64,000 nt of DNA, from the NCBI GenBank assembly GCA_944325705.1, contig CALVBB010000008.1, forward strand, positions 1 through 64,000, in the 5' to 3' direction. Source of the stretch: Candidatus Gastranaerophilales bacterium. Its GTDB lineage: Bacteria > Cyanobacteriota > Vampirovibrionia > Gastranaerophilales > Gastranaerophilaceae. A program made the position numbers and the translations under genes. The notes below the pieces were generated by a model. It was not told the origin of the DNA. It ran no database searches and saw nothing but the letters and a program-made list of their open reading frames with translations. This document shows, one piece after another, positions 51,511 to 60,787 of this stretch; the stretch's first letter is position 1; each line of letters opens with the position of its first letter.

Positions 51511-52509
51511 ATGAAAAAGAGGAAGATTGCAGCGTTAGTAATAACAATTGTATTGCTGGCGGCTATTTTTTATAAGATAGACTGGGCGGAGCTTATCCGG
51601 ACGTTTAAAGATTTTGATTTTAAAAACATTTTGCAGATAGTAATTTTTTATGTGCTGACGCTTTATATCAGAGGCATCAGATGGAAGGCGCTTTTGCTGA
51701 ATGATAAAAAGTATTCATCATTGCATCTCGGGGAAGTTTTCACTGTAGGAAGCATGCTGAATATATTCTTGCCTGCACGTGCGGGGGATGTTTACAGAGC
51801 TTATTATCTGGGTTCTGTTAAGGGCGAGAAGAAAATGAAAGTTTTCGGCTCAATTATTCTTGAGAGAACTCTTGATGGAATAAGTGTATTTTTTATGCTT
51901 CTGATTGCTATACTTTTATACTGTAAACAACAGTGGATTTTGCATATTGCATACGGTATCGGGGCACTTTTTATCGGAAGCCTTGCTGTATTTTACGTTG
52001 TGTTTAAGTTCGATAAAATTGATGAGGTGTGCGGATGGTTTGCAAAACTTGCGGAAAAGCTGCCCGAGAAAGCTCGTGAAGCCTCAATACTTTTGATTGA
52101 TAAAATCTGCTGTTATACAAAATCCTTTATGGAAGGTTTCACTGTGCTTGATTACCCTAAATACTGGACAATTGCCTGTGTGACAAGTATTCTTGTATGG
52201 GGAATTGAGGCCTATGTTGCCTATCTTATAGTTGACAGTTTTTCTCTCGGGTTAGGTTTTTCAGCTGGTTTGTTTGTATTGAGTTTAATATCTTTTTCCA
52301 CAATGATACCTTCAACCTCGGTATTCTTAGGGCCTTATCAGGTTGCATACCTTATGGCTCTTGGAATTTTTGGGATTGAAAAATCAACAGCGCTTGCTGT
52401 ATCTACTGTACATCAGGGAATTTTAATCATAATATTAACAATTCTTGGTGGATACTATCTTTTGAAATTTAATATCTCAATGAAAGATATTAATAAAAAT
52501 GCACAGTAA
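51511..52509 (+). CDS. UPF0104 / lysylphosphatidylglycerol-synthase-TM-type protein
   Basis: A 332-residue inner-membrane protein with about eight spans. The family hallmarks are visible: YIRGIRWKALL near 50-60, PARAGDVYRAYYLG (about 90-103) and SIILERTLDGISVFF. Relatives form the membrane part of lysylphosphatidylglycerol synthase/flippases or act in polysaccharide and sterol-like lipid handling. No aminoacyltransferase domain is attached. It stands alone. Confidence 0.87.
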   Translation: MKKRKIAALVITIVLLAAIFYKIDWAELIRTFKDFDFKNILQIVIFYVLTLYIRGIRWKALLLNDKKYSSLHLGEVFTVGSMLNIFLPARAGDVYRAYYLGSVKGEKKMKVFGSIILERTLDGISVFFMLLIAILLYCKQQWILHIAYGIGALFIGSLAVFYVVFKFDKIDEVCGWFAKLAEKLPEKAREASILLIDKICCYTKSFMEGFTVLDYPKYWTIACVTSILVWGIEAYVAYLIVDSFSLGLGFSAGLFVLSLISFSTMIPSTSVFLGPYQVAYLMALGIFGIEKSTALAVSTVHQGILIIILTILGGYYLLKFNISMKDINKNAQ

Positions 52510-52534
52510 TTCAATAAAATTAATTTATGAAATA

Positions 52535-52771
52535 TTATTTTTCGTGAATATCAATTTTGTATCCTAGTATTTCGCAGATAAGTATCATTTCATAAAACTT
52601 TAATGAACCTTTTTCTATTTTTGCTCTTACATTGAATCTTGAATAATCTTTACCACTTAAATCACTCATTCTACGTGCAAGTTCCGCAATTGTTATTTTA
52701 TTACGGAATAGAAGTAGTCTTACTAGTTCATTAATATCTGTTTTTGTATCTATATCAATAATTATAGCCAT
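52535..52771 (-). CDS. small HTH protein paired with pilin 10
   Basis: A 78-residue protein of the same minimal family as at 29.5 and 48.5 kb: VRLLLFRNKITIAELARRMSD, FNVRAKIEKGSLKFYEM, ICEILGYKIDIHEK. It is divergent from pilin 10 across 124 bp containing TGTTAAT-type repeats. Confidence 0.82.
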   Translation of the reverse strand: MAIIIDIDTKTDINELVRLLLFRNKITIAELARRMSDLSGKDYSRFNVRAKIEKGSLKFYEMILICEILGYKIDIHEK

Positions 52772-52820
52772 TCTTTAATTATAAGCTATTTGTTAACGTC
52801 TTGATATAAACAGGAAAATA

Positions 52821-52847
52821 TGTTAATATGTTAATATATAATTAACA
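52821..52847. promoter_or_regulatory. TGTTAAT repeats between pilin 10 and its HTH gene
   Basis: TGTTAATA occurs twice in tandem (52821, 52829) and ATTAACA once inverted (52841), giving a 19-bp inverted repeat at 52829-52847. Likely operator, in very AT-rich surroundings. Confidence 0.55.
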
Positions 52848-52895
52848 AAATATTATTTATTTAACTAATAGTTACAATATATTAAGGAGGCGTTG

Positions 52896-53666
52896 ATGAA
52901 AATTAAAGCATTTACATTAGCAGAAGTTCTAATAACTCTTGGAATTATTGGTATAGTTGCAGCAATGACATTGCCGACTATTATAAATGATCATAAAGCT
53001 AAGGAGTTGCAAACCCGCTTTAAAAAGGCTTATTCAATATTATCGAATGTGCATCAACGTATGATAAATGATTATGGTGGTGTATATAGTATTTTTATTA
53101 AAAAGGATTTAGATATTGATAGTAATTCATCTTTAATTTCCAAAAAGTATGAACAAATAGAAGCTTTTTCAAAATATTTTAACGATGCAAAAGTTTGCGA
53201 ATATTCAAATTCGTATCTTTCTTGTTCTGGAAAAACTAAGCTTGCAATATATAAAACATATACTGGTAATAAAAATGCTCGTTTAGATTGTGATGTTATA
53301 TCTGATAGGGCTATTAATACTAGCGATGGAATGAGCTTTTTTTTTGGTAGTGTAAATTCTCGTAATGCAAGGGTATATATTGATACTAACGGAACAGCAA
53401 CAGGCCCTAACCGTTTAGGTTTTGATTTATTTGCATTTGATATAGATAAAAATGATAAAATAGTTTTTCCTCAAAATATAGGAGGCGGTAGTGCTGGAGC
53501 TTATGAAGATGATGAGGAATTAGGCGGAATTGTAGGTGCAGTAAATGTATGTTCTCTTTCTGAACAAGCAAGCAGATATAATGGATTTGGCTGTAGTGAA
53601 TTTGCTCTGCTGGATAAAAATCCCGATAATCAAAATTTATCATATTGGAAGAATTTACCCAAATAA
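52896..53666 (+). CDS. type IV prepilin-like protein (pilin 10)
   Basis: A 256-residue prepilin with a normal leader (MKIK before AFTLAEVLITLGIIG), ATG preceded by AAGGAGG. The body has NDHKAKELQTRFKKAYSIL and DTNGTATGPNRLGFDLFAFD, and the tail NPDNQNLSYWKNLPK, making it the nearest relative of pilin 8. Its codons are visibly more AT-rich than those of pilin 8, suggesting different age or origin. It is convergent with proS. Confidence 0.93.
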   Translation: MKIKAFTLAEVLITLGIIGIVAAMTLPTIINDHKAKELQTRFKKAYSILSNVHQRMINDYGGVYSIFIKKDLDIDSNSSLISKKYEQIEAFSKYFNDAKVCEYSNSYLSCSGKTKLAIYKTYTGNKNARLDCDVISDRAINTSDGMSFFFGSVNSRNARVYIDTNGTATGPNRLGFDLFAFDIDKNDKIVFPQNIGGGSAGAYEDDEELGGIVGAVNVCSLSEQASRYNGFGCSEFALLDKNPDNQNLSYWKNLPK

Positions 53667-53692
53667 AAAGCGGGTTATTAACCCCGCTTTTT
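53665..53692. terminator. bidirectional terminator between pilin 10 and proS
   Basis: AAAAAGCGGG...CCCCGCTTTTT, with A run and T run on opposite sides, between the two convergent stop codons. Confidence 0.9.
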
Positions 53693-53693
53693 A

Positions 53694-55427
53694 TTATTTG
53701 ATATTTTTAACTATTTCAATTAAGTGTTCAATGGCGGTCTCAGGTGTAACTTTTTCAATTTCGCCGGTTTCACGTGTTTTGTATTCAACAAGTCCTTCAT
53801 TAATTGTTTTACCTACAGTTACTCTGTATGGGAACCCTATTAAGTCTGCATCTTTGAATTTTACTCCTGCACGTTCATCTCTATCATCTAGTACGACTTC
53901 AACCCCTGCTTTTTTAAGTTCTTCATACATTTTTTCAGCAACTTCCATTTGAAGTTTGTCTTGGATGTTGACAGGGACAATTACTACATGATATGGAGCA
54001 ATTGATATAGGCCATTTAATACCGTGTTCATCATAATGTGCCTCAACTGCAGCTGCAGCAGTTCTGGAAATTCCTATACCGTAGCATCCCATAATATATG
54101 GATGAGATTTGCCGTTCTGGTCAAGATAAACAGCATTCATCGGTTTTGAATATTTTGTGCCGAGTTTGAATATGTTGCCGACTTCAATCCCTTTTGTAAC
54201 TTTTAACGGTTTTCCGCATTCAGGACAGAAGTCACCGGCCTCTACAAGCCTGATGTCAGCATATTGGAGGTTTTCAACACCTAAATCCGAAAGATTTGCC
54301 CCGACCTGATGTTTGTCTGTTTGGTTAATTCCGACAACAAAGTTTTTCATTTCACGTACTGTTTCGTCCGCTATTATAGGAATATCTTTCATTCCCTTAG
54401 GGCCGATAAATCCAGGAACGGCATCAAAGCCATGATCTGCCATAAGTTCTGCAATTTCAGCAGCAGATGCTATTCTTATTTCAATTCCGCCGACTGCATT
54501 CATTAATTTTGTTTCTTCAACGACCCTGTCTGCTCTGATAAGCGCAATAACAGGTTTTTTATCAACTATATAAACAAGCGATTTCAAAATAAGTGTTGAC
54601 GGAATCTTTAAAAACTTGCTTAATTCTTCTATTGAATGTGTGTTTGGAGTGTCAATTATTTCCGTTTCTGTGAAGTAATCTTTTCCGTCAATAACAACTT
54701 GAGGTAATTTTGATACTGCATGGTTTGAGTTTGCCGCGTAACCGCACTCGCAATAGAATACGTCATTTTCACCTGCGTCGGTATCGGTGATTACCATAAA
54801 TTCATGCGAAACGCTTCCGCCGATTGCGCCTGAATCTGACTGAACCATTTTTGTATCAAGCCCGCAGCGGTCGAAAATTCTTTTATAAGCACGCGCCATA
54901 TTTTGATATTCTTTGTTGAGTCCTTCTTCTGATGTGTCAAAGCTGTAGGCGTCTTTCATAATGAATTCTCTTCCTCTCAAAAGTCCGTATCTCGGGCGGA
55001 CTTCGTCGCGGAATTTTGACTGAATTTGATATAAATTAACCGGAATTTGTTTGTAGGATTTTAAGCCGTCGCGTGCAATTGCGGTAATAATCTCTTCGTG
55101 AGTAGGCCCGAGGCACATAACTCTGTCGTGTCGGTCTTTCAATCTCATTAATTCTTTGCCGTAAGCATCCCATCTGCCGGATTCTTCCCAGAGTTCTTTT
55201 GGCTGGACAAACGGCATCAAAAGTTCCTGTGCGCCTGCTGCGTCCATTTCTTCTCTTACAATATTTTCAATCTTTTTCAAAACTCTCCACATAAGGGGTA
55301 AATAGTTATAAACACCCGAGGTTAATTTTCTTATATAGCCGGCTCTAGCAAGCATTTTGTGTGAAATTACCTCCGCATCAGCCGGAAACTCTCTCAGGGT
55401 TTGAACAAATAATTTTGACATTCTCAT
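53694..55427 (-). CDS. proS: prolyl-tRNA synthetase (bacterial type)
   Basis: A class II aminoacyl-tRNA synthetase of 577 residues. Visible features are MLARAGYIRKLTSGVYNYLP, the motif-2 region FRDEVRPRYGLLRGREFIMKD, and a YbaK-like editing insertion (about 220-390, with LKSLVYIVDKKPVIAL and RADRVVEE), followed by motif 3 and the anticodon domain. The editing domain hydrolyses mischarged alanyl-tRNA(Pro). It stands alone. Confidence 0.96.
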   Translation of the reverse strand: MRMSKLFVQTLREFPADAEVISHKMLARAGYIRKLTSGVYNYLPLMWRVLKKIENIVREEMDAAGAQELLMPFVQPKELWEESGRWDAYGKELMRLKDRHDRVMCLGPTHEEIITAIARDGLKSYKQIPVNLYQIQSKFRDEVRPRYGLLRGREFIMKDAYSFDTSEEGLNKEYQNMARAYKRIFDRCGLDTKMVQSDSGAIGGSVSHEFMVITDTDAGENDVFYCECGYAANSNHAVSKLPQVVIDGKDYFTETEIIDTPNTHSIEELSKFLKIPSTLILKSLVYIVDKKPVIALIRADRVVEETKLMNAVGGIEIRIASAAEIAELMADHGFDAVPGFIGPKGMKDIPIIADETVREMKNFVVGINQTDKHQVGANLSDLGVENLQYADIRLVEAGDFCPECGKPLKVTKGIEVGNIFKLGTKYSKPMNAVYLDQNGKSHPYIMGCYGIGISRTAAAAVEAHYDEHGIKWPISIAPYHVVIVPVNIQDKLQMEVAEKMYEELKKAGVEVVLDDRDERAGVKFKDADLIGFPYRVTVGKTINEGLVEYKTRETGEIEKVTPETAIEHLIEIVKNIK

Positions 55428-55546
55428 AATCTTTAATTCCTCTTTTGTTTTTCAGTGATTTTATTTTACCATGCTGAAAAGTAAATTTAAACAGCGTTCT
55501 TCTGCTGAAAAATTTTAGGCCGTTCAAAGTTTCGGGCACTCTTGTT

Positions 55547-56473
55547 TTAGCCGTTTAACGCATCAAGTTCTTTCAGTATAATTTTCTCTGGCGCCGAGAG
55601 GGTGTCTTTGTGTTCCAGGGTAAGTTTAAGCCCGTTTTCGTAAGCTTCAAGGTTTCCGAGTTTTTTATCAATCTGGGCTTCTGTATAGAACAAATCTCCT
55701 GACTGTATGCCGGCAGCTACTGCACGTTCTATAATTTCGGAGGCGTCATCATACAGCCCCTGTTTTGCAAGGATTTTTGCGTAATTGATGTAGGCTTCAT
55801 GATCTTTAGGGTTTAATTCGATTGTTTTTTTTAGTTTGGTAAGCGCGTCATCAAGGTTCCCTTTTTCAAAATCAATAACAGCAAGATTATAATACGCCCA
55901 GCTGTAATCCGGTGAAAGTTCCAGAACTTTTTCAAATTCGCCTGCTGCACTTTCAGAATCTCCAAGTTCTTTCAGGATATTGCCTATGTAAAAATGAGCG
56001 TAAATGTCCTCGTCGTTTAAGTCAATTGTGTTTTGAAAGTGAGTAAGTGCGTCAGCAAGATCTCCTTTCTTTAGCAGGCAGATGCCGAGGCTGAAGTGGG
56101 TATTTGAATCGTTATTATCTTTTTCCAGAACTGTTTGAAAACATGTTATCGCATCATCATACTCCTCAAGTTCTGTCAAAACAAGCCCTAAATTGTAGCA
56201 AGCGTCCGTTTCCTCCGGCGAAAGATCTATTGCTTTTAGATAAGCCTCTTTTGCTTTTTCAAAGTTTTTGAGCTTTTCGTATGAAATACCTAGGTTGTAG
56301 AAAATCCCGCTGTCGTTTTCAAAGATTTTTGAAAGATAAAGAAAGTGCTGCAAGGCTTCTTCTGAAAATCCGCTGTCAAGCAACAGTACAGCAAGCTGCC
56401 TTCTGGCCTGATAATTCTTGCTGTCCTGTTGCAGAATTTCCTGTAATTCCTGTATTTTTTCAATTTTTGACAT
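55547..56473 (-). CDS. tetratricopeptide-repeat protein
   Basis: A 308-residue protein built from about seven TPR units (for example YNLGISYEKLKNFEKAKEAY and YNLGLVLTELEEYDDAITCF). There is no signal peptide or membrane span, so it is probably a cytoplasmic scaffold. No partner can be read from the neighbours. Confidence 0.87.
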   Translation of the reverse strand: MSKIEKIQELQEILQQDSKNYQARRQLAVLLLDSGFSEEALQHFLYLSKIFENDSGIFYNLGISYEKLKNFEKAKEAYLKAIDLSPEETDACYNLGLVLTELEEYDDAITCFQTVLEKDNNDSNTHFSLGICLLKKGDLADALTHFQNTIDLNDEDIYAHFYIGNILKELGDSESAAGEFEKVLELSPDYSWAYYNLAVIDFEKGNLDDALTKLKKTIELNPKDHEAYINYAKILAKQGLYDDASEIIERAVAAGIQSGDLFYTEAQIDKKLGNLEAYENGLKLTLEHKDTLSAPEKIILKELDALNG

Positions 56474-56636
56474 ATCTTGATAATAACACTTTTTTGCAAA
56501 TTAGCAACTTTTTAACTTAAAGGTCTGTAAGTTCTTTAATGCTGTGCTTTTACGCTGTTATATTCACTGCCGTATCAGATACTTGCATTTTTTATAAAAA
56601 TTGCTAGAATAATATGTATTCTAGGAGGATTTAGAG

Positions 56637-57311
56637 ATGAAATTAAAATTATTTTCAATAATTCTTGCGCTGTTTCTTGCCGTGCAGACAGTTCTTGCAG
56701 CACCATTTAATGCAAATGCTAAAACCAAAAGGATTCCTGCGGGAACAAAGTTCCAGCTGCAGCTTCTTAACCCGCTTTCTACAGCGCGTCAGACAGGTGA
56801 ACCTTTTTCTGCAATTCTTGTAACAGACCAGACTGCGGATTCTGATGTAATTCTTCCGTCAGGCTCGCTTGTCAGAGGCAGTATTAAAAATATAGTTCCT
56901 TCAAAAAGAATGTCAAAAGGAGCAATTCTTTATCTGGATTTTGACCACATAGTTACCCCGAACGGCAGACAGATTCCTCTGTCTCTCTCGCTTGTCGGAA
57001 GGACTGATATGACTTTTGACGGCGGGATTACAACAACACGCGGATATTCTGATGCCGTAAAAAAAAGCTGGGCAAAAACCGTTGATATTACGAAAAATTC
57101 AATTGAATGGGGAAATGATATAGTAAATGATGGCCCTGCAAAATATGTAACTGTTCCGTTAGCCGCAATCGGCGGCGGAATTGGCGGCGGTGCATTCTTT
57201 ATCTATGATGCAATTGCTGATATGATACGGAAAGGCGAGGATGTAAATCTGAATTCCGGCGAGGTTATAAACGTAATTCTGGTTGATCCGATTGACGTTC
57301 CTGTTATTTAA
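56637..57311 (+). CDS. secreted protein of unknown function
   Basis: A 224-residue protein with a Sec signal peptide (MKLKLFSIILALFLAVQTVLA, cleavage near LAA). The mature part is beta-rich (IPAGTKFQLQLLNPLS, LPSGSLVRGSIKNIVPSKR), resembling small beta-barrel domains such as those of TrbI/VirB10-like or envelope proteins; a Gly-rich stretch (AIGGGIGGGAFF) follows near 180. AGGAGG precedes the ATG. Function unknown. Confidence 0.8.
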   Translation: MKLKLFSIILALFLAVQTVLAAPFNANAKTKRIPAGTKFQLQLLNPLSTARQTGEPFSAILVTDQTADSDVILPSGSLVRGSIKNIVPSKRMSKGAILYLDFDHIVTPNGRQIPLSLSLVGRTDMTFDGGITTTRGYSDAVKKSWAKTVDITKNSIEWGNDIVNDGPAKYVTVPLAAIGGGIGGGAFFIYDAIADMIRKGEDVNLNSGEVINVILVDPIDVPVI

Positions 57312-57325
57312 TAAATAAAAAATAT

Positions 57326-57366
57326 AAAATACCGCCCCTATTAGTTCTAAGGGCGGTATTTTTTTT
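57326..57366. terminator. bidirectional terminator between secreted protein and argS
   Basis: AAAATACCGCCC / GGGCGGTATTTT with T run, between convergent genes. Confidence 0.92.
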
Positions 57367-57397
57367 AACATTTCTAGCAATCAGTCAAGTTCAACCT

Positions 57398-59149
57398 TTA
57401 CATTCTCTCCGGTGCGGTTACTGCAAGAATATCAAGGGCGTTATTTAATACTTTCTTCACTGCAACAACAAGTGATAACCGTGCTTTCATCATTTCTTTA
57501 TCTTCTGAAATTACACGGTTTGCATTGTAGAATGAATGAAATTCCGACGCAAGTTCCTGTACGTAACGGCAGATTGTATAAACCTGTCTTGTTTCCGCTG
57601 ACATTTTTATCATTGATTTGTATTCCTCAAGTTTTAATATAAGTTTTTTAGCGCTTTCAATTGTCGGCAGTATTATTTCAGGATTGTAATTGTTTATAAG
57701 TTCATCAAGTTCTGTCTTAGAGAGCGGTGCCGGTGTTTTTTCTCCTGTTTCGGTGTTAAGTTTTTCTTCCACAGCGTTACGTAAAATCGAGCAGGCTCTT
57801 GCGTGAGCGTATTGGACATAAAATACAGGGTTTTCATCGCTGTTTGTTTTTGCAAGCTCAATATCAAAGTCAAGAGTTGTATCAATATTTCTCATTGACA
57901 TCCAGAATCTAGTTGCATCAACTCCGACTTCCTCAATCAAATCGTCAAGAGTAACCATATTCTTACGTTTACCCATACGTACTTCATTTCCGTTAATCAC
58001 AAGATTAACAAGCTGTCCTAAGAGAATTTCAAGTTTATTAGGATCATAACCGAGAGCTTCAATAGATGCCTTTACTCTGGCTACATATCCGTGGTGGTCT
58101 GCTCCCCAGATGTTTATCATTCTATCAAAGCCTCTTTCTAGTTTGTCTATGTGATAGGCAATATCTGCTGTAAGATATGTATTGGAACCGTCTGCTTTTT
58201 TGATTACTCTGTCCTGATCATCGCCGTAATCGGATGATTTAAACCAATCTGCACCGTCTTTTTGATAGATTTTGCCGCTTTCTTTGAGTTTGTTTACGCA
58301 CTCATCAACTTTTCCGGATTGGTGAAGCGTTAATTCTGAATAGAAATTATCAAAGTGAACTCTGAAGTTTTCAAGAAGCTCTTTTTGTAGGCGTTCCATT
58401 TCAGCTTTTGCAAAGTCGGAGAGTTTTTTGACATCAAGGAACCCCTCACCCTCATTTCCTCTCCCGCAAGGGACGAGGGAAGTTAAATTATTAATTTCAA
58501 TATATTTCTTAGCAACAGGAATTAAGTAATCTCCGGGATAGAAGTTTTTTCTTTCAGTTTCATCTGCCGGAAAATCAATATCTTCGCCAAGCTGCTGGCG
58601 TACTCGGATTGCAAGAGAGTTGCCAAGTTTTGTAATCTGCGAGCCTGCATCATTAATGTAGAATTCCTGATACACTTCATGTCCGTAAAATTTTAAAAGG
58701 TTTGCAAGTACGGAACCCATTGCAGCCCAGCGTCCATGTCCGATATGAAACGGGCCTGTCGGGTTTGCCGAAACATATTCAAGAATAATTTTTTCGGTCT
58801 TTACGTTTTCAGGTTTTCCGTAATTTTTATCTTTTTTAAATATTTCTTCGACTGCATTTTTCAGGAGAGTTGTTCCGGTTTTAAAGTTTATAAACCCACC
58901 TATTACTGAATATTCATTATCTTCCGTATCTATATATGAAACAATAGTGTTAGCAATGACAGGCGGTGCAAGTCTTGCATGCCTTGCCAGAGAAGATACA
59001 TTTACCGCAAAATCACCAAAGTCTGCATTTTTAGGACGTTCGGTAGAAAGTGTTCCTGTGGTATACTCTTTCATTTCGCCAAGTTTATTATCTTTAATGG
59101 CTTTTTCTAAAGCTGTTTCTATTTCGTTTAAAAAATAATCTTTTATCAT
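57398..59149 (-). CDS. argS: arginyl-tRNA synthetase with an in-frame repeat insertion
   Basis: A class I synthetase with the HIGH motif in ANPTGPFHIGHGRWAAMG and the DALR anticodon domain at the C-terminus (HARACSIL, VLNNALDILAVTAPERM). I chose ATG at 59149 (583 residues). In the middle, after PVAKKYIEI, about 19 residues (NNLTSLVPCGRGNEGEGFL) are encoded by a GC-rich repeat-like DNA segment (58434-58492) and then the normal sequence resumes at DVKKLSDFAKAEMERL. The insertion preserves the frame. Confidence 0.94.
   Translation of the reverse strand: MIKDYFLNEIETALEKAIKDNKLGEMKEYTTGTLSTERPKNADFGDFAVNVSSLARHARLAPPVIANTIVSYIDTEDNEYSVIGGFINFKTGTTLLKNAVEEIFKKDKNYGKPENVKTEKIILEYVSANPTGPFHIGHGRWAAMGSVLANLLKFYGHEVYQEFYINDAGSQITKLGNSLAIRVRQQLGEDIDFPADETERKNFYPGDYLIPVAKKYIEINNLTSLVPCGRGNEGEGFLDVKKLSDFAKAEMERLQKELLENFRVHFDNFYSELTLHQSGKVDECVNKLKESGKIYQKDGADWFKSSDYGDDQDRVIKKADGSNTYLTADIAYHIDKLERGFDRMINIWGADHHGYVARVKASIEALGYDPNKLEILLGQLVNLVINGNEVRMGKRKNMVTLDDLIEEVGVDATRFWMSMRNIDTTLDFDIELAKTNSDENPVFYVQYAHARACSILRNAVEEKLNTETGEKTPAPLSKTELDELINNYNPEIILPTIESAKKLILKLEEYKSMIKMSAETRQVYTICRYVQELASEFHSFYNANRVISEDKEMMKARLSLVVAVKKVLNNALDILAVTAPERM
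58434..58492. repeat. repeat-derived insertion inside argS
   Basis: A CCTCTCCCGCAAGGGACGAGGG-type segment (CTCTCCCGC... matching short repeats near 2221 and 22343), more GC-rich than the flanking argS sequence, read in frame. Confidence 0.55.
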
Positions 59150-59322
59150 CTTTTTCTCTCCTGTAGTTTTAATATTAACATAAACAAATGAGAGTAGAAA
59201 CAACAAATATGACAGGCCGGAGAGTGACGCTTTCAGCTTGCTGCTGTCTGCCGCTGCCTTTAATGAATTTGAGTATTGCTGTTATTATTTTTCATATTTT
59301 CTGTTTGTAATATAATGTTTAT

Positions 59323-60690
59323 ATGATGAATATTGAAAACATTACGGAGCGCATCCGCGAAATTTTAGAAGATGAAACCCCCGAGCAGCTTAAGGATGAA
59401 TTGAATGGGTATCATGTTGCGGATCTGGCGGATATTTTTCAGGAATTGAAGCCGGAGGAGCGCCTTACATGTTTTAAGCTTCTTGATGTTGATAAGGCGG
59501 CAGATTTGATGGAATATCTGCCAGCGCAGACTCAGGTTGAACTTTTAAGCGATATTGATGAAGAATTAGCCTCAAAAATTCTTACACGGCTTCCGCACGA
59601 TGCTGCAGCTGACGTTCTCGGCGATATGGAAGAAGATGAGAGTGAAACTTATCTCGATAAACTTCCGCATAAGTTTTCGGAAGAAGTAAGAGAACTTTTG
59701 ACGTACAACGAGGATACGGCCGGCGGTATTATGAACCCTGTTGTTCTTACAGTTAATTCTGATATGAGTGTTCAGGATGTATTGAATTATATAAGGATTA
59801 AGGCCGAGCAGGATAATATGGAGCTTTATTACGTCTATGTGACAGACAAGCAAAACCATCTGCTCGGGGTTGTTTCTCTGCGTAAGCTTTTGACTTCGCC
59901 TATTAACCAAAAGGTTGAAGATATTATGATTTCTGACATTGTTAAGCTTCATGTTGACGATTACAGCGATTATATTATTGATGAATTTATGAAATATCAA
60001 TATAATGCTCTGCCTGTTGTGGATTTATACAACCGTCTTAAGGGTATGATTACGTGGGATGATGTTCACGATTTGTTTGAAGAAGAAACAACGGAAGAAA
60101 TCTATCAGTCATCAGGTATTTCGACAGAAATGGTTGATGAAGATGAAATCCTTTCTGGAAACATCTTAAATGCAATAAGGGCGCGTACTCCATGGCTTTT
60201 TATAACACTTCTGGGCGAGTTTGTTGCTGTAAATGTTGCGAATCATTTTGACCATACTCTCTCAGCCCTGCCTATTATCGCTATATTTATGCCGCTTCTG
60301 GCAGGATTAGGCGGAAATATTGGAACGCAGAGTATTACGCTTATGGTACGCGGGCTTTCTACAGGTCAGGTAACATTAAGTTCCGCTTTTCATCATATTT
60401 TGAGAGAAGCTTTTATCGGCCTGATTATCGGCGGGTTTTTCGGTGTGCTGGTTACTCTTGCAACATGGGGATGGCAGCATAATGCCGAATTAGGCATTGT
60501 TGTAGGGGCTGCTATGGTGGTGAATATGACTATGGCGACAATTATCGGTACCTTTACTCCGTTTGCTTTAAAATCCATGAATGTTGACCCTGCCGTTGCC
60601 TCAGGGCCTGTTATTGCTACAACTATTGATGTTGTCGGGCTTGCCGTTTACTTTACGCTTGTATCAATTTTTCTTGTTCATGTTATGTGA
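59323..60690 (+). CDS. mgtE: magnesium transporter MgtE
   Basis: A 455-residue Mg2+ channel/transporter. The N domain (superhelical, with LPAQTQVELLSDIDEELA), a pair of CBS domains (TAGGIMNPVV, ..QKVEDIMISDIVKLHVDD) and five C-terminal membrane spans (from about 285, with PLLAGLGGNIGTQS lining the pore) are all present. N and CBS domains gate the pore by sensing cytosolic Mg2+. It stands alone. Confidence 0.95.
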   Translation: MMNIENITERIREILEDETPEQLKDELNGYHVADLADIFQELKPEERLTCFKLLDVDKAADLMEYLPAQTQVELLSDIDEELASKILTRLPHDAAADVLGDMEEDESETYLDKLPHKFSEEVRELLTYNEDTAGGIMNPVVLTVNSDMSVQDVLNYIRIKAEQDNMELYYVYVTDKQNHLLGVVSLRKLLTSPINQKVEDIMISDIVKLHVDDYSDYIIDEFMKYQYNALPVVDLYNRLKGMITWDDVHDLFEEETTEEIYQSSGISTEMVDEDEILSGNILNAIRARTPWLFITLLGEFVAVNVANHFDHTLSALPIIAIFMPLLAGLGGNIGTQSITLMVRGLSTGQVTLSSAFHHILREAFIGLIIGGFFGVLVTLATWGWQHNAELGIVVGAAMVVNMTMATIIGTFTPFALKSMNVDPAVASGPVIATTIDVVGLAVYFTLVSIFLVHVM

Positions 60691-60787
60691 TTTTGATAAA
60701 ATCCGCAGTTTACTGTATATTTTTTATTACGGTTTATAATAAAATATTCATTGTATTAAAATTTAAATGAAATAGGTATAGAGAGTT

